A stretch of 64,000 nucleotides of DNA from Isoetes taiwanensis (GCA_021234155.1 JAJEKV010000072.1:5640024-5704023), one strand, 5' to 3'. Counted from the first letter of the stretch, positions 10,047 through 22,400 are shown. Notes: generated by a model from the sequence alone, not told the origin. Made by a program: numbers and translations.

Positions 10047-12505
10047 TGTAACGAGCCTAAGGTCTAGCCGGGAAAATCAAATAAGGAACATTTGCCTTTC
10101 ATATTCTTCTAAGCATTGAAGTTATTTTTTTTTAGTATTATCACATATGTCAAAAAGCTAGTTAAATACAAATCTTACGTATACATGGGTGCATGCAAGG
10201 GTTAGATGAAATTACTAAGCTGGATAATAGCAAGGTGCATAAATGCTGCTGCCATACGTTGCTTTGCATCATAAAGAAAGACTAATAATTTATAATTAAG
10301 GCAATAGTTAAATATGAAATGGATAAGTACCTCATAATTGTAAATAGCCACGTCATGCAAGGAGCCATTATTATGTTGTCACATAGGCATAGGGCCTAGG
10401 TTAGCATAAAAATAGAGAAGGCATCGTTGGCTGATTTTTAGGAGAAGGAGAAATCAGAGAAGGGAAATCAGAGAAGGGAAATCAAAGAAAACAGAGAAGG
10501 CATAAGATCGGAAGGCAGAAAGAAGGGAAACTTATATTCACGTGGGTGGTTTTTGCCTTACACCAGGGGATGCTGGTTCTTGCATCCATGTGATTTTTCC
10601 TTAAAAACATAGAAAGGAATTGGATTGATTGCTAGTTTCACTGGAATGCAGCATTCTAGCATTTAAATTGATTTAAATTGATCTGGCTGATTATTGGATT
10701 CATGGCAGCTTTTATTGTGATCTAGATTTGTTAGGAAGAAGGATAAGGTAGGATTAGAAAACTAGAAAGCTTGCTCTGTGAATTCAGTGGGTCGCAATTA
10801 GCTATCCGGATCCATCTGTTCCTATGCATAGGCTAATCCAACAATGAGTCTCTGCTATCCAGAAGAGTTCCCAGCCCAAAAATTAGATTTTTGTTTAATC
10901 TGACCTGCTCTGGCATGCATAGGCTCTCAGTCTAGAGGTCTGCCAGGATGCCTTTATCTCCATATTTCTCTTATTTTCTACAACCAATCGGCTGTTTATA
11001 CCTGCTGAGATGGGCATGCTTGTCCATATTAAGGATCTGATGGGATTGGGTGGGCTGCAACTTCTCTTCCGGAGAGTAGCCGAAATGTCACAGGCACTTT
11101 TGCCTCAGCCGTCAATGCATTATACCCTAAAAATAAAAGAAAACATAAAAGGTTATTTTCGCGTTTAAATAAAACGTTTCGGTATTTTTATTATAATAAA
11201 CTCTATTGTAGAGTTGGTTAAGGAAACTTGTTAAGACTTCTGGTGCTACCTCAGGTTTGGGGTTTAAACCCGAATAAGCTCATTTTGTCCCATAGCTTCT
11301 TTTGTTCTTGCAGATAGGACATTAGCTTCTTTTGTTCTTGCAGATAGGACATTAATGGTGTAAGCTCATTTTGTCCCATAGCTTCTTTTGTTCTTGCAGA
11401 TAGGACATTAGCTTCTTTTGTTCTTGCAGATAGGACATTAATGGTGTTGTTTCTCTTGTTAGTTATGCGTTATTTCCCCTTGCTAAATTGTTGGTATCGC
11501 ACTAGGATTATTAAGTTGATTCTTCGCTTTCTTGATATGTATTTGCCATCTTGTTGATGTCTAATGTGCTTGCATTGCCATGAAAATACTTTGGATTGAA
11601 TTCGTATTCCATGTAATATGCTCTTCTTTGATAATATAGTCCTCTGGGGGCCGAAGACTAGATGCCATGGTCTAGGTCTCACGGCTGATACACAGCTTAT
11701 TAATATTGTCGCCACAGTTGTTAGCACATATTCATGAAACATGGGGCGTTGATACCCAACGTGGGTGCAACGTCAAGCTCATGGTTAAGTGGTCCTCCAA
11801 TGCTGGACGCAGCGTGGAAGGGTGTATACACGCGAGGCTTACCCCGCCCCTATGCCACTGACCTGATCAGCCGAGTTGGCCATCTCAGTACCCAGAGGAA
11901 TATTGGTTGCACCTTATGATTGTCCTAGTTGTCTTATTTTTAACATGGTGATGTGCATGATATCTTGAAGATTAGGTGCCATGATAATATATTTGTAGAC
12001 ATTGGCGCATGATGGTAAGCCTTGATTAAATAATGTTTTGGACTGTACATTGCATGTTGTATGTCTAGGTACCTAGAATTACCAGCGCCTCGACCCCCAC
12101 TTAGTCCTTGTGGCTAACCCCTTTTTTTTTCATGGTGTAAGCAGAGTTGAGGGAGCAACCTGAGTGTAGCCGAGCAGTTGAGCGACGGAATTAATAGAGT
12201 CATGTCGATATCTAGGATTTCTTAGTCTGAGACTTCATGGATAATACATATATTTGGAGTTGGATATTATATATACCTATGTTGTACATGTTACTCGAGT
12301 GTAGCCTTTGGGCCTATGATAAATATAAGTCCTATTTTTCCCTTTTTAAAGAATAAAGATTAAATTCTTTACTATATTTTTGGGCTTGATTGCATTGTCA
12401 ATTATTGACCAACAAAGCATGCATTAAAATTATTTCATGAATATCAATGGTCAAGTATGATGGGATATCCAGTTATCATGGGGATAAATGGCCAGGCCCG
12501 TCACA
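10047..12505 (+). mobile_element. Solo LTR, about 2.46 kb, inside the chromovirus
   Basis: The unit starts TGTAACGAGCCTAAGG and ends GGCCCGTCACA, so it has the TG...CA ends and short inverted repeats of an LTR. It is flanked by an exact 5-bp duplication AAAAC (10042-10046 and 12506-12510) and interrupts the RT domain between AELKVF and a DYIEENLA block. No gag or pol is visible. It contains an internal duplication at about 11278-11445. Short blocks such as CCCCACTTAGTC and GGTCCTCC recur, reversed, in the unit at 29434-32075, so the two are distant members of one giant-LTR family. Confidence 0.85.
11278..11445. repeat. Nested direct repeats in the solo LTR
   Basis: An 83-bp block, from TAAGCTCATTTTGTCCC to GGACATTAATGGTGT, occurs twice. 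Each block itself holds two copies of a 36-bp unit (AGCTTCTTTTGTTCTTG plus CAGATAGGACATTA). The result is a 2x2 duplication. Confidence 0.9.
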
Positions 12506-13457
12506 AAAACCTTCAACTCAGCGGGAGATAGACCATATATCAGATCATATGGTGGCATTGTTCCGGGCTGTAAATTAATAGGACAATCATATGAATGATG
12601 CTCTGGGAGCTTGCTGGTCTTGACTTTGTCAAAAACATCAAAGAAGTCATCATATTTATCTGGAAGCATTGGAGCAGACTTCACTGGTGCAGAGCTAGCC
12701 GATGGGTGAACCTGGATTGCAAATATTGAACTTGGATCTAGCCTTCCAAATTTAATAAACTTGCAAAGAGAAATCTTCTAGATACGAAAATGAGGGCATG
12801 AAGAAGCCTCCACAGAAGCATGAGCATGAACATGAGCAAGAGCAAAACAGGAGCAGGAGAGGGAGCAGGAGCAATTGGAACATGAACTGGAACAAGAGCA
12901 GGAACTTGAGCAAGAACTGGAGCTGGGACATCAACGAGAATATGGTCAGATTCTGGGGCATGAACTGGAGCAGACACAATAGTCGGATCAGAACATGGAG
13001 CAGAAACAGGAACAACAAGGACGGAATCAAGAGCCCACGATACTGCATGTACTGAAGTCAATGTTGATGCAGAGGCCTGAACTGCAGATGAACTGGAACT
13101 AGATCTAATCTGTGGGTTATGTAGCTCGAGCCAGGGCAGACCCCAAGACTATTGGCGCATGTGGGCTAGCAATGAGATTGAAGGAAATGCTACAAGAAGC
13201 CCCCTCGAACAAAACCTGAAGAGGCGCAGTACATTCTGTGACGGTACCTGAGTAGATCTCCCGTCCATCAATCACGCTGACAGAACTGGGATGCTCAACC
13301 TTGCTTCTAGAGATGTCGTGCTTACTGGCGAAAGCACTATACATAAAGCAAGCATTTGCACCACAATCAAGTTGCGCCAATGCTTCCAACCTTTACCTCT
13401 GATTTCAATGATATAGAAATGAAAAATGCCTTGCTGACCTTATCCGATGGAATAAAC

Positions 13458-14016
13458 CAATGTTGTTAAGTACCTCAAAATTCGTACGTTTAAAAAATGT
13501 TTTCAAAGATTTTTTGGAGATTTTTAGAATTTTTGGAAAAAATCTTTAAAATGTATTCTATATAAAATACGTTAGAAATCTTTAAAATCTTTAAAATCCT
13601 TATAAATACTTAAAAATCTTTAAAAATCCTTAAGAATCCTTAGACTGTGATTTTTTTATCCAAATATATGATATTCTTGAATTTATTTATCCTTGTATAT
13701 AAAATTCTTATATTTTTGTTAACCTCTATAATAATGTTTTTTCTAAACTTTCTTAAGAGTTGCATGGCAAAACAGCTATGATATCTTTGTATTTGAACTT
13801 AATATTTTCTAATAGCAGCATAAGCTTCTGATTTACTTGTTTGCTACGCCTTGTAACTTGTAGCAGTATTTGAACAGTAGCAAATATGTCCAATAAAGCA
13901 GTGCAAAGAATGTGCAATTTTTTTTTGGCCATACTAAATCATAAAAATCTTTTAAAAAATGTGAAGATTTTTATAGAGGTACTTTAAAAATAAAAAATGG
14001 ATTTTTTAACAACATT
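13458..14016. mobile_element. MITE, 559 bp, in the chromovirus
   Basis: Short inverted ends (CAATGTTGTTAA and TTAACAACATT) enclose AT-rich sequence with many TTTAAAATCTT-type repeats and no coding capacity. An exact 9-bp target duplication GGAATAAAC lies at 13449-13457 and 14017-14025. A 9-bp duplication fits Mutator-like elements. The insertion postdates the chromovirus. Confidence 0.85.
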
Positions 14017-15049
14017 GGAATAAACATGTCAAGAAGTGTGAAAGGAGTCTGAGAAAAGGCGGCCAGCCGACGAGAGACTCCTATTACTCGGACCAGCCCC
14101 TGAAGTTTTCCGACTGATTTGGGTGCTTCACAGGGCATCCACGAGCAATATGACTAGCTCCCCCACAGTAGAGGCACGACACTGCTTCTTGGCAGATAAG
14201 GGTCCTCGAACTACTCGATCAATTTGCATAGGCTCAGGTCCGGACCTGCTAGATTCTATAGACGAGCCCGGGGCAGGCGTAGCTACAGGCACTTGTGTGA
14301 CAGAGAAAATTTGACTACGTCTCTCTTGCCTATGTTCGAAGAGCCGATTATCACAGTGAACTGCAAATCTGATAGCTTCTTCCAAAGTTTGAGGATCCTC
14401 CATAGATAACAACATATCTTTGACATCCTCACGTAACCCCCTTTGGAAATAATCTCGAAGTGCAACATCATCTCAGACTGTATCTATAGCAATTTGACAA
14501 AATTCCGATGCATATACTGAAGCTGGACGAGAGCCTTGCCTTAGATTGCAAAGTTTTGTGATGGTTGTGCGCTGGTGATCGGTGTCTCCAAAGCATGCCT
14601 TGAGCTCTGCAGTGAAAGTAGCAAAATCTTGCAACTCTGGGGCTCCTTTCTCCAATAAGGGAGCAAACCAACTTAGAGCTGGCCCTGTGAGGAAATCAGC
14701 CCAACTTGTTCCTGGGCCATAGAATATCTATGAGAATGGAGCTAGATCACAAGCCTGATCTGATTCAAAAAACTATGAAGCTTGGACCAAATGCCGTCAA
14801 ACTTCTCTCGCAGGCTAATCTTAGGCTATGATAGCCTCAATCCAGAGCTAGAAGCAGATTCATATGAAGCAACACATTTCATTAAACTCTTTATTGTCCA
14901 ACTGCAACTGTTGGCATACTAAACAAGCTGTTGGACCTGCTGTAATAAAGTCGAGACCTCCTCCATAGATATAAAATCACCAAATATGAGCAAAAAAAAA
15001 TGCTTAGGGCCAGAGCAGGCAAGAATCGGTAAGGGATTCCGGTTCAAAC

Positions 15050-15565
15050 TATCATGAACCTATACGAAAATAAGGAAAATACGTGGAAAGTACGCAAGAA
15101 ATATGTAAGAAATACGTCAAGATCGGTAAAGAATCTGATATATGAACAGGAATCAAGAGTACAATGGCCCGAAGGCAAACAGGAACACGAGATAGATGCC
15201 TGGAAGGCTCAAGACTGGCGTTGAACCGGAATGATTTGGGAAGAAGGAGATGCCTCCTTATATATCTAGGCCAACTGTCAAGATTGCGCCACTCCAATGG
15301 ATGAGATCACGCCAAGTGTCACGCATGCATGTAAGTTCTAGAATATTCTAGAACCTCCTGGAAACAACCCCACATATGGAAAGATATGCAAGAATATCTA
15401 TAACAAATATTGGTAGGGCACTTAGTAAAGGTGCATGGCTTGCAACTAAAAGATTAGAAGTTCGAACCTTGTTTTGTGCAACTACTCTTCTGCATTTGTG
15501 ACGACCATCTTTTGTCCATACGAGTATAATATTCATATGATACGGATATCCGTATGGTCATCACA
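15050..15565 (-). repeat. 5' LTR of the chromovirus
   Basis: This 516-bp partner of 6717-7227 starts TGTGATGACCATACGG on the minus strand. The many mismatches and indels between the two LTRs indicate an old insertion. No clean primer binding site is visible just inside it. Confidence 0.9.
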
Positions 15566-15960
15566 TAGATGAAATATCCAAGAGCAAGGATGTATACAGT
15601 GCAAAATAACAAAGATCACCTTCCACTTGAAATAGTATCTCGATACATGATTCTTTGATAAGCTTTGGGATGCCAGTGCTTTGAAAACGGTCACAACATT
15701 ACACTACAGAAGCAACATTAATCCCACACTTGCCCGTGGCCTAGAATAGTTCATGTTATCACATTCACCTATGAAGAGATATAGAACAATCGCATCCATT
15801 TGTACTAGAAGTGCACACAGCCTCAGAATTGAAATAAGTAGATGGGGTCGTGAGGAACATGAAAACGGAATATGTGACTATTGCTAGATGGGAGCCATTG
15901 AAGATGAATGCCACTCTTTCAGATTTGCCTAATCTTGACTAACATGGGGTTTTCTTTGTG
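15566..15960 (+). mobile_element. LINE, second family, 3' part
   Basis: After the chromovirus the LINE resumes. The plus strand reads RSAHSLRIEISRWGREEHEN (about 15805-15870) followed by GICDYC and GAIEDECHSF (about 15870-15920), the Cys/His-containing C-terminal region common to several LINE lineages. It continues the element that stops at 6716, and the flanking AGAT duplication supports simple insertion of the LTR element into it. The 3' tail is not evident. Confidence 0.8.
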
Positions 15961-16073
15961 TTTTTGTACGCTTTTCACTAAGGTTTTCTTATGATTTCGT
16001 GATGTATTCAAATGGATGTACTAATGCGTACATCTAGAGTGCACCATTTCTGAGCCATTGATTTTAGCCTTTT

Positions 16074-16205
16074 TTTTCCAATGGTCAACAACCAATGGCT
16101 CACAACAAAAGCCCCTTTTTTGTGCGTGTGGTGCATAATGGTCAACAACCAATGGCTCACAACAAAAGCCCTCTTTTTGTGTGTGTGGTGCATAATGGGC
16201 ACTTG
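16074..16205. repeat. Tandem duplication, about 62-bp unit x2
   Basis: AATGGTCAACAACCAATGG, CTCACAACAAAAGCCC and GTGTGGTGCATAATGG occur twice in order. The surrounding 15960-16870 shows no gene that I can support. Confidence 0.9.
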
Positions 16206-16871
16206 AAGGGCGCATGTAGTGCAGTTTCCCCGCCAGCAACACATTTCTTATCATAACTTTTGATCCAGAGCTCTGTTTGAGATGATTTTTATTGCGTTGG
16301 AAAGCTCTCCGAGATCTTTTTGATAGTGTATGATATGGATATGTTTGGTTAAGTTATCTATGCTAAAACAGCAATTCTTCGGCCGGGTTTAGTAGGCTTT
16401 CACATCCTACCAGCTGATTAATACAGGATTGCGCTGTTGGATATTGTTTTATGGCTCATTCCGAATGAAGCTTGCAAAAAATTACCATGCATTTTTAGAT
16501 TTTGAGGCAGTTATGAAGCAAATTCCAAGGCTTCTAGATCCTTGTGCTAACAAGCAGAAAAGTTTTCCACTTTGGTTTCTCAACACAAGAATCCATGGAG
16601 GCCAAAGGCTGCTGTTAAATTCCAGTTGAAAAATGTTTGTGTATGGGTGTTGCAAACTTTATGGCTTTCAGAATAATGGGATCAATCTGCTCTATCTTTA
16701 TGGTAACTTTTACGTATGTTCTATTTGTTTTATTGTGATGAAATTCAAAAGCTACAGGTGATGAAAGCCTCAAATGAATTCTAGTTTTTTTCTGGTTTGA
16801 ATTCTAAAATTTTTGTCACACCGAGGGGGAGACGTCCTAAGGCCCCGAAGGGGCCAAAAATTTTTTTTTTG

Positions 16872-17486
16872 CAACATAAACCATTAACATCCAACATATA
16901 AAAATTAAATCCCCCAACACATAACAACCAACACATAACAACCATTGACATTAACAACCAACACATAATTACCATTGACATTAATTAACACAACTATTAG
17001 GTCCAACACATTTAAATTAAAATCCCCCTTAAACCCCCTTTGGTTTGGGTGCATATTCACACGGGGGGTGACGTAGGGCAGCGAGAGCCCTCATAATTGT
17101 ATTTTGCACGTACGAAATCAACATCATATTGTATTCCGCTTGAAATCTTATAGTATTTTGCGAATCTTGTTATATAGTATAGCAAATTTTGTACTTGCAT
17201 ACCCCACAAACGAGGAACTTTACGTACGGTGTAGATTAAGGAATAAGGGGTGAATATGCCTATCCAACAGCTCTCGTTGCCCGGAGTCACCCCCCGTATG
17301 AATATGCACCCAAACCAAAGGGGGTTTAAGGGGGATTTTAATTTAAATGTGTTAGACCTAATGGTTGTGTTAATTAATGTCAATGGTAATTATGTGTTGG
17401 TTGTTAATGTCAATGGTTGTTATGTGTTGGTTGTTATGTGTTGGGGGATTTAATTTTTATATGTTGGATGTTAATGGTTTATGTTG
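16872..17486. mobile_element. Long-TIR MITE (copy 2, Mutator-like)
   Basis: The terminal inverted repeats are about 215 bp each (16872-17085 and 17275-17486), starting CAACATAAACCATTAACA. The inner 390 bp matches the element at 703-1103 in opposite orientation. The outer arms here add short tandem repeats of CAACACATAA that copy 1 lacks. Flanks AAATTTTTTTTTT on both sides may be the target duplication. No transposase is present. The arm pairing is close to perfect, so a transcript through it would form a long hairpin. Confidence 0.88.
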
Positions 17487-18088
17487 TAAATTTTTTTTTT
17501 CTTATAGATGTTCTTATAGATGTTTGTAGTAAATGGCATTATCATCCCTCATTCTGGAGATTCTCGACAAGAGAGATAAAATAAGGCTTGCATCATCACA
17601 TTAATAGGTTTAAATGAACATATGCACAATTTTTAAAGATTCTATTACTACTAAGGTTTTTCCTCAAAAATCCTCTAGAGCAAGGGTTTTTTAATCCTAG
17701 ACAATAGTGGACTCGTTATGCTCTCTTCCTTATATTATATCCCATAGACCATTAGTTTTTCGTGGATAATAATTCTCAATTCAATTCTGTCTATGTTAAA
17801 CTCATTATAGATATTAACAAAGATTTAATTCCATGACCATGAGAATGCAAGAATAAAAAGGATCAATAAAAGAATAACATGAACGAGATATTCATATTTA
17901 AGCTCAATATGCACATACACATATATCTAAAAATTAAGCTTCCGAAGCCTATACTCTAAAAAGGTTATGGTTGCACCATTTTTCAACGATTTGAGTTGTA
18001 TAGCTGATAAAGCTACTATTGTGGGACAAATTTGCACCAAAGTCTTATGGTATGTGCATGCAAGTATTCAGCGTAGTCCCTTAGAATT
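17487..18088. other. AT-rich interval, no gene seen
   Basis: I see no coding region, RNA gene or clear repeat here apart from T-rich runs at the MITE edge. Confidence 0.6.
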
Positions 18089-18239
18089 TTGGTTTTAGGG
18101 CATATTTGGGCTGGGCCTTTTTTTGGTGTGATCTATTTTCGATGGCAAATTTGTAGGCACTTTTGCAATCCCCATGTATGTCTTGCAGATTCCTATTATC
18201 AGTGGGGTAGGAGGCGACTACATCAGGGCCAAGTCATCA

Positions 18240-18460
18240 GAAAAAGATGTGCTTCAATTTTCTTGCTTTGGAATTGGCCGAAATCTACTTTGGCTTCATC
18301 TTGGTTCCTTGGAGTTGGGGGAAATCTGCTTTGACTTCATCATGTTGCTTGAAAACTGGCTGAAATTTCCTTTGAATTTGTCTGGGTTCTTTGGAGCTGA
18401 CCGAAATCTACTATGTGCTGATCCCTGGGCTTTGGAGCTGGCGAAAATCTATCCTTGGTT
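18240..18460 (+). repeat. Imperfect about 60-bp repeats
   Basis: Variants of TGGAGCTG(G/A)C(C/G)GAAATCTACT and TTGG(C/T)TTCATC recur three to four times at roughly 60-base spacing. The repeats give rise to two overlapping ORFs that I do not regard as genes. Confidence 0.65.
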
Positions 18461-18519
18461 CATCTTAGGGATTGTGAGCTGGGTGATTGCTCTTGGTGTT
18501 GTATATCATTAAGATAAGT

Positions 18520-20640
18520 AAAGCTAATGAATATCTTAAAATTGATGGATTGCCTGGCAAGTTAAATGCATTTGTTTCACAGCTTAGCAAAATTGCTTGG
18601 TGATATCATTGATGCATATATTGATATGTGGCTAATGGTTATAGATCAAGGAAATTGCAGGCCGACATCAAATCAAGCTACTATCATTTGGCTATGAGCA
18701 GGATCCGGGCATTGATGAATATACATCAAAGAAGATATGAGTTCTTGTGGAGAAACCTTATGAATGGTCGTTTGCTCTAAACTATATTGATTTTGTAATT
18801 TATTTTTGTTTTGTTGTTGTTGGGTTTGATCATGCCATATTAATGGCCTATGGTATTTAGAAAAAGGCAAATTGAAAGGTGTCCAAATAAAAACACGTGT
18901 ATGAACAGAATGTCGGTTAAGAAAAGATATAAATAAAGGAGAGAGCATAGTTAAAAGGCACGACGATGAAGAATGAGCTCGTGACTGAATTGTTGGCAGG
19001 AGATTTTGTGAGGGAGTTGTGAGCAGGAGATTTTGTGGATAGGAGACAGAGATTGGCGTACTTGGAATCGAATCCCTAGCTCTAATTCTAACATTGGTAT
19101 CAGAGCCAAACAAAAGAAAAAAGAGGAAAAGGCTTTTGAGAATCGAGGCATCCTGAAGTTCTTGTGTGCATCTTTGGACTTAGCAGTTGTTGTGGGCGGA
19201 CGTCAGTCTCTGAAATCGAAGTGGTTTTTTTGTTGAACAGAACGAATTGATGGATCCAGATCGAAACAGATAGTTTTTGGTATTGTGTGTAGCCGGGTTG
19301 GCGCAGATGTGCAGACAGAGATTGAAGGAAAGTTGTTGATTGTTCGTGTGGTTTTGAATCAGCAGTGTCAAGGTGATTTGTCTAAAGAACTGCAGGCCGG
19401 ATTAGATTTTATGATTGCTCATGAAATTATATTAGCAGTTTTGTGGCAATAAAAAGTAGTTTAGACATCTTGTTATCGAATTTCAGTAAAAGCTGACTGC
19501 AGCAGCTTATCTGGATCTGGCAGAGCCAAATTTGCTAGAGCGTCTGAAGTCGATTAGCATCTGCTATTTGGGCCAGCTATTTTGAAGGAGATTTGTATCA
19601 GATTTATGCCAGGAGGTCAACTGCCAAATCTGATTATCCGTAGAAATCAATTCTGATGCTGTTGGTTTTGTTTGCTGGAGAGATACTGCCCAACTATAGT
19701 TGAAACTTCGAAGAAGGAGTTTTGTAGGCTTCTGACTGAATCTGGTTGATTGCTGACATATGAGATGTTGCTTGCTTTGCTGGAGGTATAGTCAGCTTGG
19801 AGATCTGGTAGTTGGAGATCCAGCCGTCTTTGATTTTATGATCCAGAACTGGAGTTGTGTGCAGAGATTACAGAGTTATTGCTGGCCCTATTTTTTATAA
19901 GTTGTTGGTATTTGGCCTTGTTATTATTTGTTGGTATTCGGTGCTCTGGCTTTTTTAGCCAGAAGTTTCTGTACTGCAGCGAATCGCTAATTGAAGTTCT
20001 GCTAACTGGAGGTTTGATTTTAAGTAGGAGTGTATTGAAGAAATATTGCTTAAGTTGTCAGAGCTTGTGTACTGGGAGTGCTGGTTGGCTACTTGCAACA
20101 ATAAAATGCCGACCTCCGATACATGATTTCTTGGATACAAAACCTAGAGCATACAAAGGCAATCAGGTATTACAGTGAGGCTATAAGAAACTTTGCTTGT
20201 TGAAATCTTGGATTTGCAATCTTGAGTAGTATGGCAATCAGTTTTGGGATATGTTAATATTGTCGTAAAGTTGGACATAAGAAAACTAATTGTCCAAAAT
20301 TGAAAGAGATATCCCGCTATAATTGCGGAGGTTTGGGACATACCTCTATTAGATGTTCTAGCCCTAAAGAGATGAACAATAGGGACATCAATTGTCAAGG
20401 GGAAGAGAAATGAGTGATGATATAGCTCAAGATGATGGATGCATAACGGAATTTTGAGAAGCAGCAAGATAATCAAGCGGTAAAATAATTTATTTTATCA
20501 GGTTATAAGATTAATGAATGTTTTTCTAATCATGAGGCTGATGAATTTATAATTGATAGCAGTGCTGAACACTCAATAGTTAATTCTACTAAGTTTTTGA
20601 CTAATGTTTGTCTCAGTAAATGCTTGAGCCATGTACAATT
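18520..20640 (+). mobile_element. LTR retrotransposon remnant (Copia-like), old
   Basis: An LTR end (...CTAACA, to 19093) is followed by a primer binding site TTGGTATCAGAGCC (19094-19107) matching plant initiator Met-tRNA. Downstream lie degraded gag sequence, two CCHC zinc knuckles (about 20245-20365; C-x2-C-x4-H-x4-C in both) and a protease start of the form FIIDSSAEHSIV (about 20545-20580). The LTR start is not defined, and the element is cut off after the protease start, with no integrase or RT. It is broken in many places and old. Confidence 0.75.
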
Positions 20641-20649
20641 GGGATACCT

Positions 20650-21450
20650 CCTATTAGAGGATATCATTGGATATACCACATTATTTGCTGACCTCAAGTC
20701 CGAGGCGAAGTCACAGGTCTTATATGAGCTCGCCGAGTATTGTATGGATGATTTCATCGACTTCAACCTGGCCGAGCTCCCCTACGAGGTGAAACAACTC
20801 CTTCAGTTTCACCAAAAGACTATCGAGTCAGTTGGCGCCCTCTCGCACTTACGACATCTTATGTTGCAAGAGCCTCCGTCACAACCACCCGAGGAAGCCT
20901 TTGCTGGTATGGGACCCCACATTAACATAGTAGATATTCCCATGGAATCAGATGAAGAGGGGGAAGATCTTTGTGACAACAAGGATCATTTGAGGGAAGA
21001 AAAGAAAGAAGCCAAGGAAGAGGAGGTGACTATAGATATCGACAAGAAGGTAGCAATCTATGTTATTCCTGGAGTTCGTGCCTTGGAAAACAACACCACT
21101 CGTTTCTTCCTTTCGGTTTTTAAGCAAGAGCATGTCCTCTTCATTGCTCGAAATCTGGCTCCGGAGGCCGAGGCATCATGGTGGGCACTCCATGCTCTAT
21201 CCACCTTAACCGGGCATAAGAAGCTCCATCCTCGCACGCTCACATATGTGCTCGTGCATCGGGATCTTGCTTTGACCGCCCTAGGGTAGGTTGCACTATG
21301 GATGAGCATGAAACTTCTTGTGGCCGCTCCATTGGCCACAGTGTTTCCCCCGGAGATTGCCTCCGCGGCTACTTTTACATTAGCCCTGGTGTCACTTTAC
21401 TTCAACACTGCCAACCGCCGCCGCCTCCTACTCTGATGGATGAGGATGCA
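20650..21450 (+). pseudogene. Unrecognised protein-coding fragment with acidic middle
   Basis: An open frame runs to a stop at 21289. Landmarks are YELAEYCMDDFIDFNLAEL, then LPYEVKQLLQFHQKTIE, an acidic run rich in Glu/Asp (about 20945-21050) and AVYVIPGVRALE-like and ARNLAPEAEASWWALHAL segments. After one TAG the same frame stays open for about 48 codons with a hydrophobic stretch (LLVAAPLATVFPPEI...LALVSLYF), as if the protein had a C-terminal membrane helix and carries a single nonsense change. The 5' end is fused to the retroelement remnant, so the true start is missing or spliced. I do not recognise the family. Both a host gene fragment and an ORF of an unknown mobile element are possible. 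Confidence 0.45.
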
Positions 21451-21924
21451 GGACATAGTTCTTAAATGTATTCTTTATTATAGATGTATGGCCTTAGACC
21501 ATTAGGAAATATGTACCAAGGAATTTGGCACTTGTATGCCATTCTTTAATGTAACTTTTTGATATATTTTGTCTTATCCGCTCTCTATAATGAATGCTTT
21601 GCATGCAACTTATAACTTATGGTTGTACATCTTGCTTATCTCTATTCTTTATTTGTATTTTAAACAGTGCATGTCACCCTCCTTGGGCATCCCCCGTGTA
21701 ACCAGGTCGTCCAACTCTAGAGCAAAGGCTCATACTTATAAAGCGTCAGCTTATTGAGCTCCAGGGTTATGTACTCTAAAACAATCCACCGGCAATACCA
21801 CAAGAGTACGGGCCCCAGGTCTTGGCTATAGCTAATCACCAGCTGCCAACACCACCCCCTGTACCAGTACCCGCTCTAGCTACATCCGCACGCTTTAAAC
21901 GTACATGGAGCAATTCATTATCTG

Positions 21925-22063
21925 AGTTCCGCTTCATCGGAGTCATTAGATTCCTCAGCATCATCAGAAGATCATGTCAAGTCCTGTAAGAAGGACTATC
22001 AGAAGACAGTAGGTGCTGCCATTACAAGCCTTTGGGAGAACAAAGAATTGGCCCAATTTTCAG
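21925..22063 (+). other. Exon-like Ser-rich coding stretch ending at a donor site
   Basis: The plus strand reads SSESLDSSASSEDHVKSC followed by QKTVGAAITSLWENKELAQ, and ends at a good AG|GTAAGA donor (22062). It may belong with the fragment at 20650-21450. No start and no following exon were found. Confidence 0.3.
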
Positions 22064-22199
22064 GTAAGACCAGACCAGGTGTAGAGCCACGGATAATACT
22101 TCATATCTATCACAATAATTACATTCAAATCAGGCCGAAGGACTAGTTCAAACCTATATTAACAAGTTTAAAAGGCATAAATCTTGACCATATTCCGTA

Positions 22200-22400
22200 G
22201 CACAAAATTCATACCTTAGGCAGTTAAGTAGATGGAGTTAATCTTGAAGAATGAAGCTCTGAGAATGCAATCAAGTGGAAGCAGTTTACCCCAAAGAACG
22301 AATGCAGTTAAGCTCAAAGAACGAAGCTCTACGAATGCAGTTTAAGTGGATGCAGTTAAGCTTGAAGAAAAGCTCTGACAAAACTCGAATCAATGCGCCT
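22200..22400. repeat. Imperfect about 60-bp repeats
   Basis: GAAGCTCT(G/A)(A/C)GAATGCA, AAGTGGA(A/T)GCAGTT and similar blocks recur three times with changes. No coding sequence is evident. Confidence 0.7.

Larger units (their letters stand above)
6717..15565 (-). mobile_element. Ty3-type chromovirus, old, with two nested insertions
   Basis: This minus-strand LTR retrotransposon fossil has a 5' LTR at 15050-15565, a 3' LTR at 6717-7227 and a polypurine tract at 7228-7240. An imperfect 5-bp target duplication (CAGAT at 6712, TAGAT at 15566) flanks it. Parts in element order are gag with an MQIDRVVRGPLSA-type region (about 14120-14960), protease with a DCGA motif (about 13110-13400), an Ala/Pro/Val-rich linker (about 12780-13080), RT with YLDD (about 9580-10046 and 12506-12690, split by a solo LTR), RNase H (about 8800-9100), integrase (about 7757-8600) and a C-terminal chromodomain (about 7300-7470). 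It carries many breaks and is old. Its LTRs differ at many sites, and each contains a tRNA-like module. Confidence 0.93.

Noticed and set aside
12752-13061. Overlapping ORFs of biased composition on both strands
   Set aside because: The low-complexity linker of the chromovirus polyprotein explains them.
17057-17383. 108-codon minus-strand ORF
   Set aside because: It lies wholly within the long-TIR MITE, and its counterparts in copy 1 differ.
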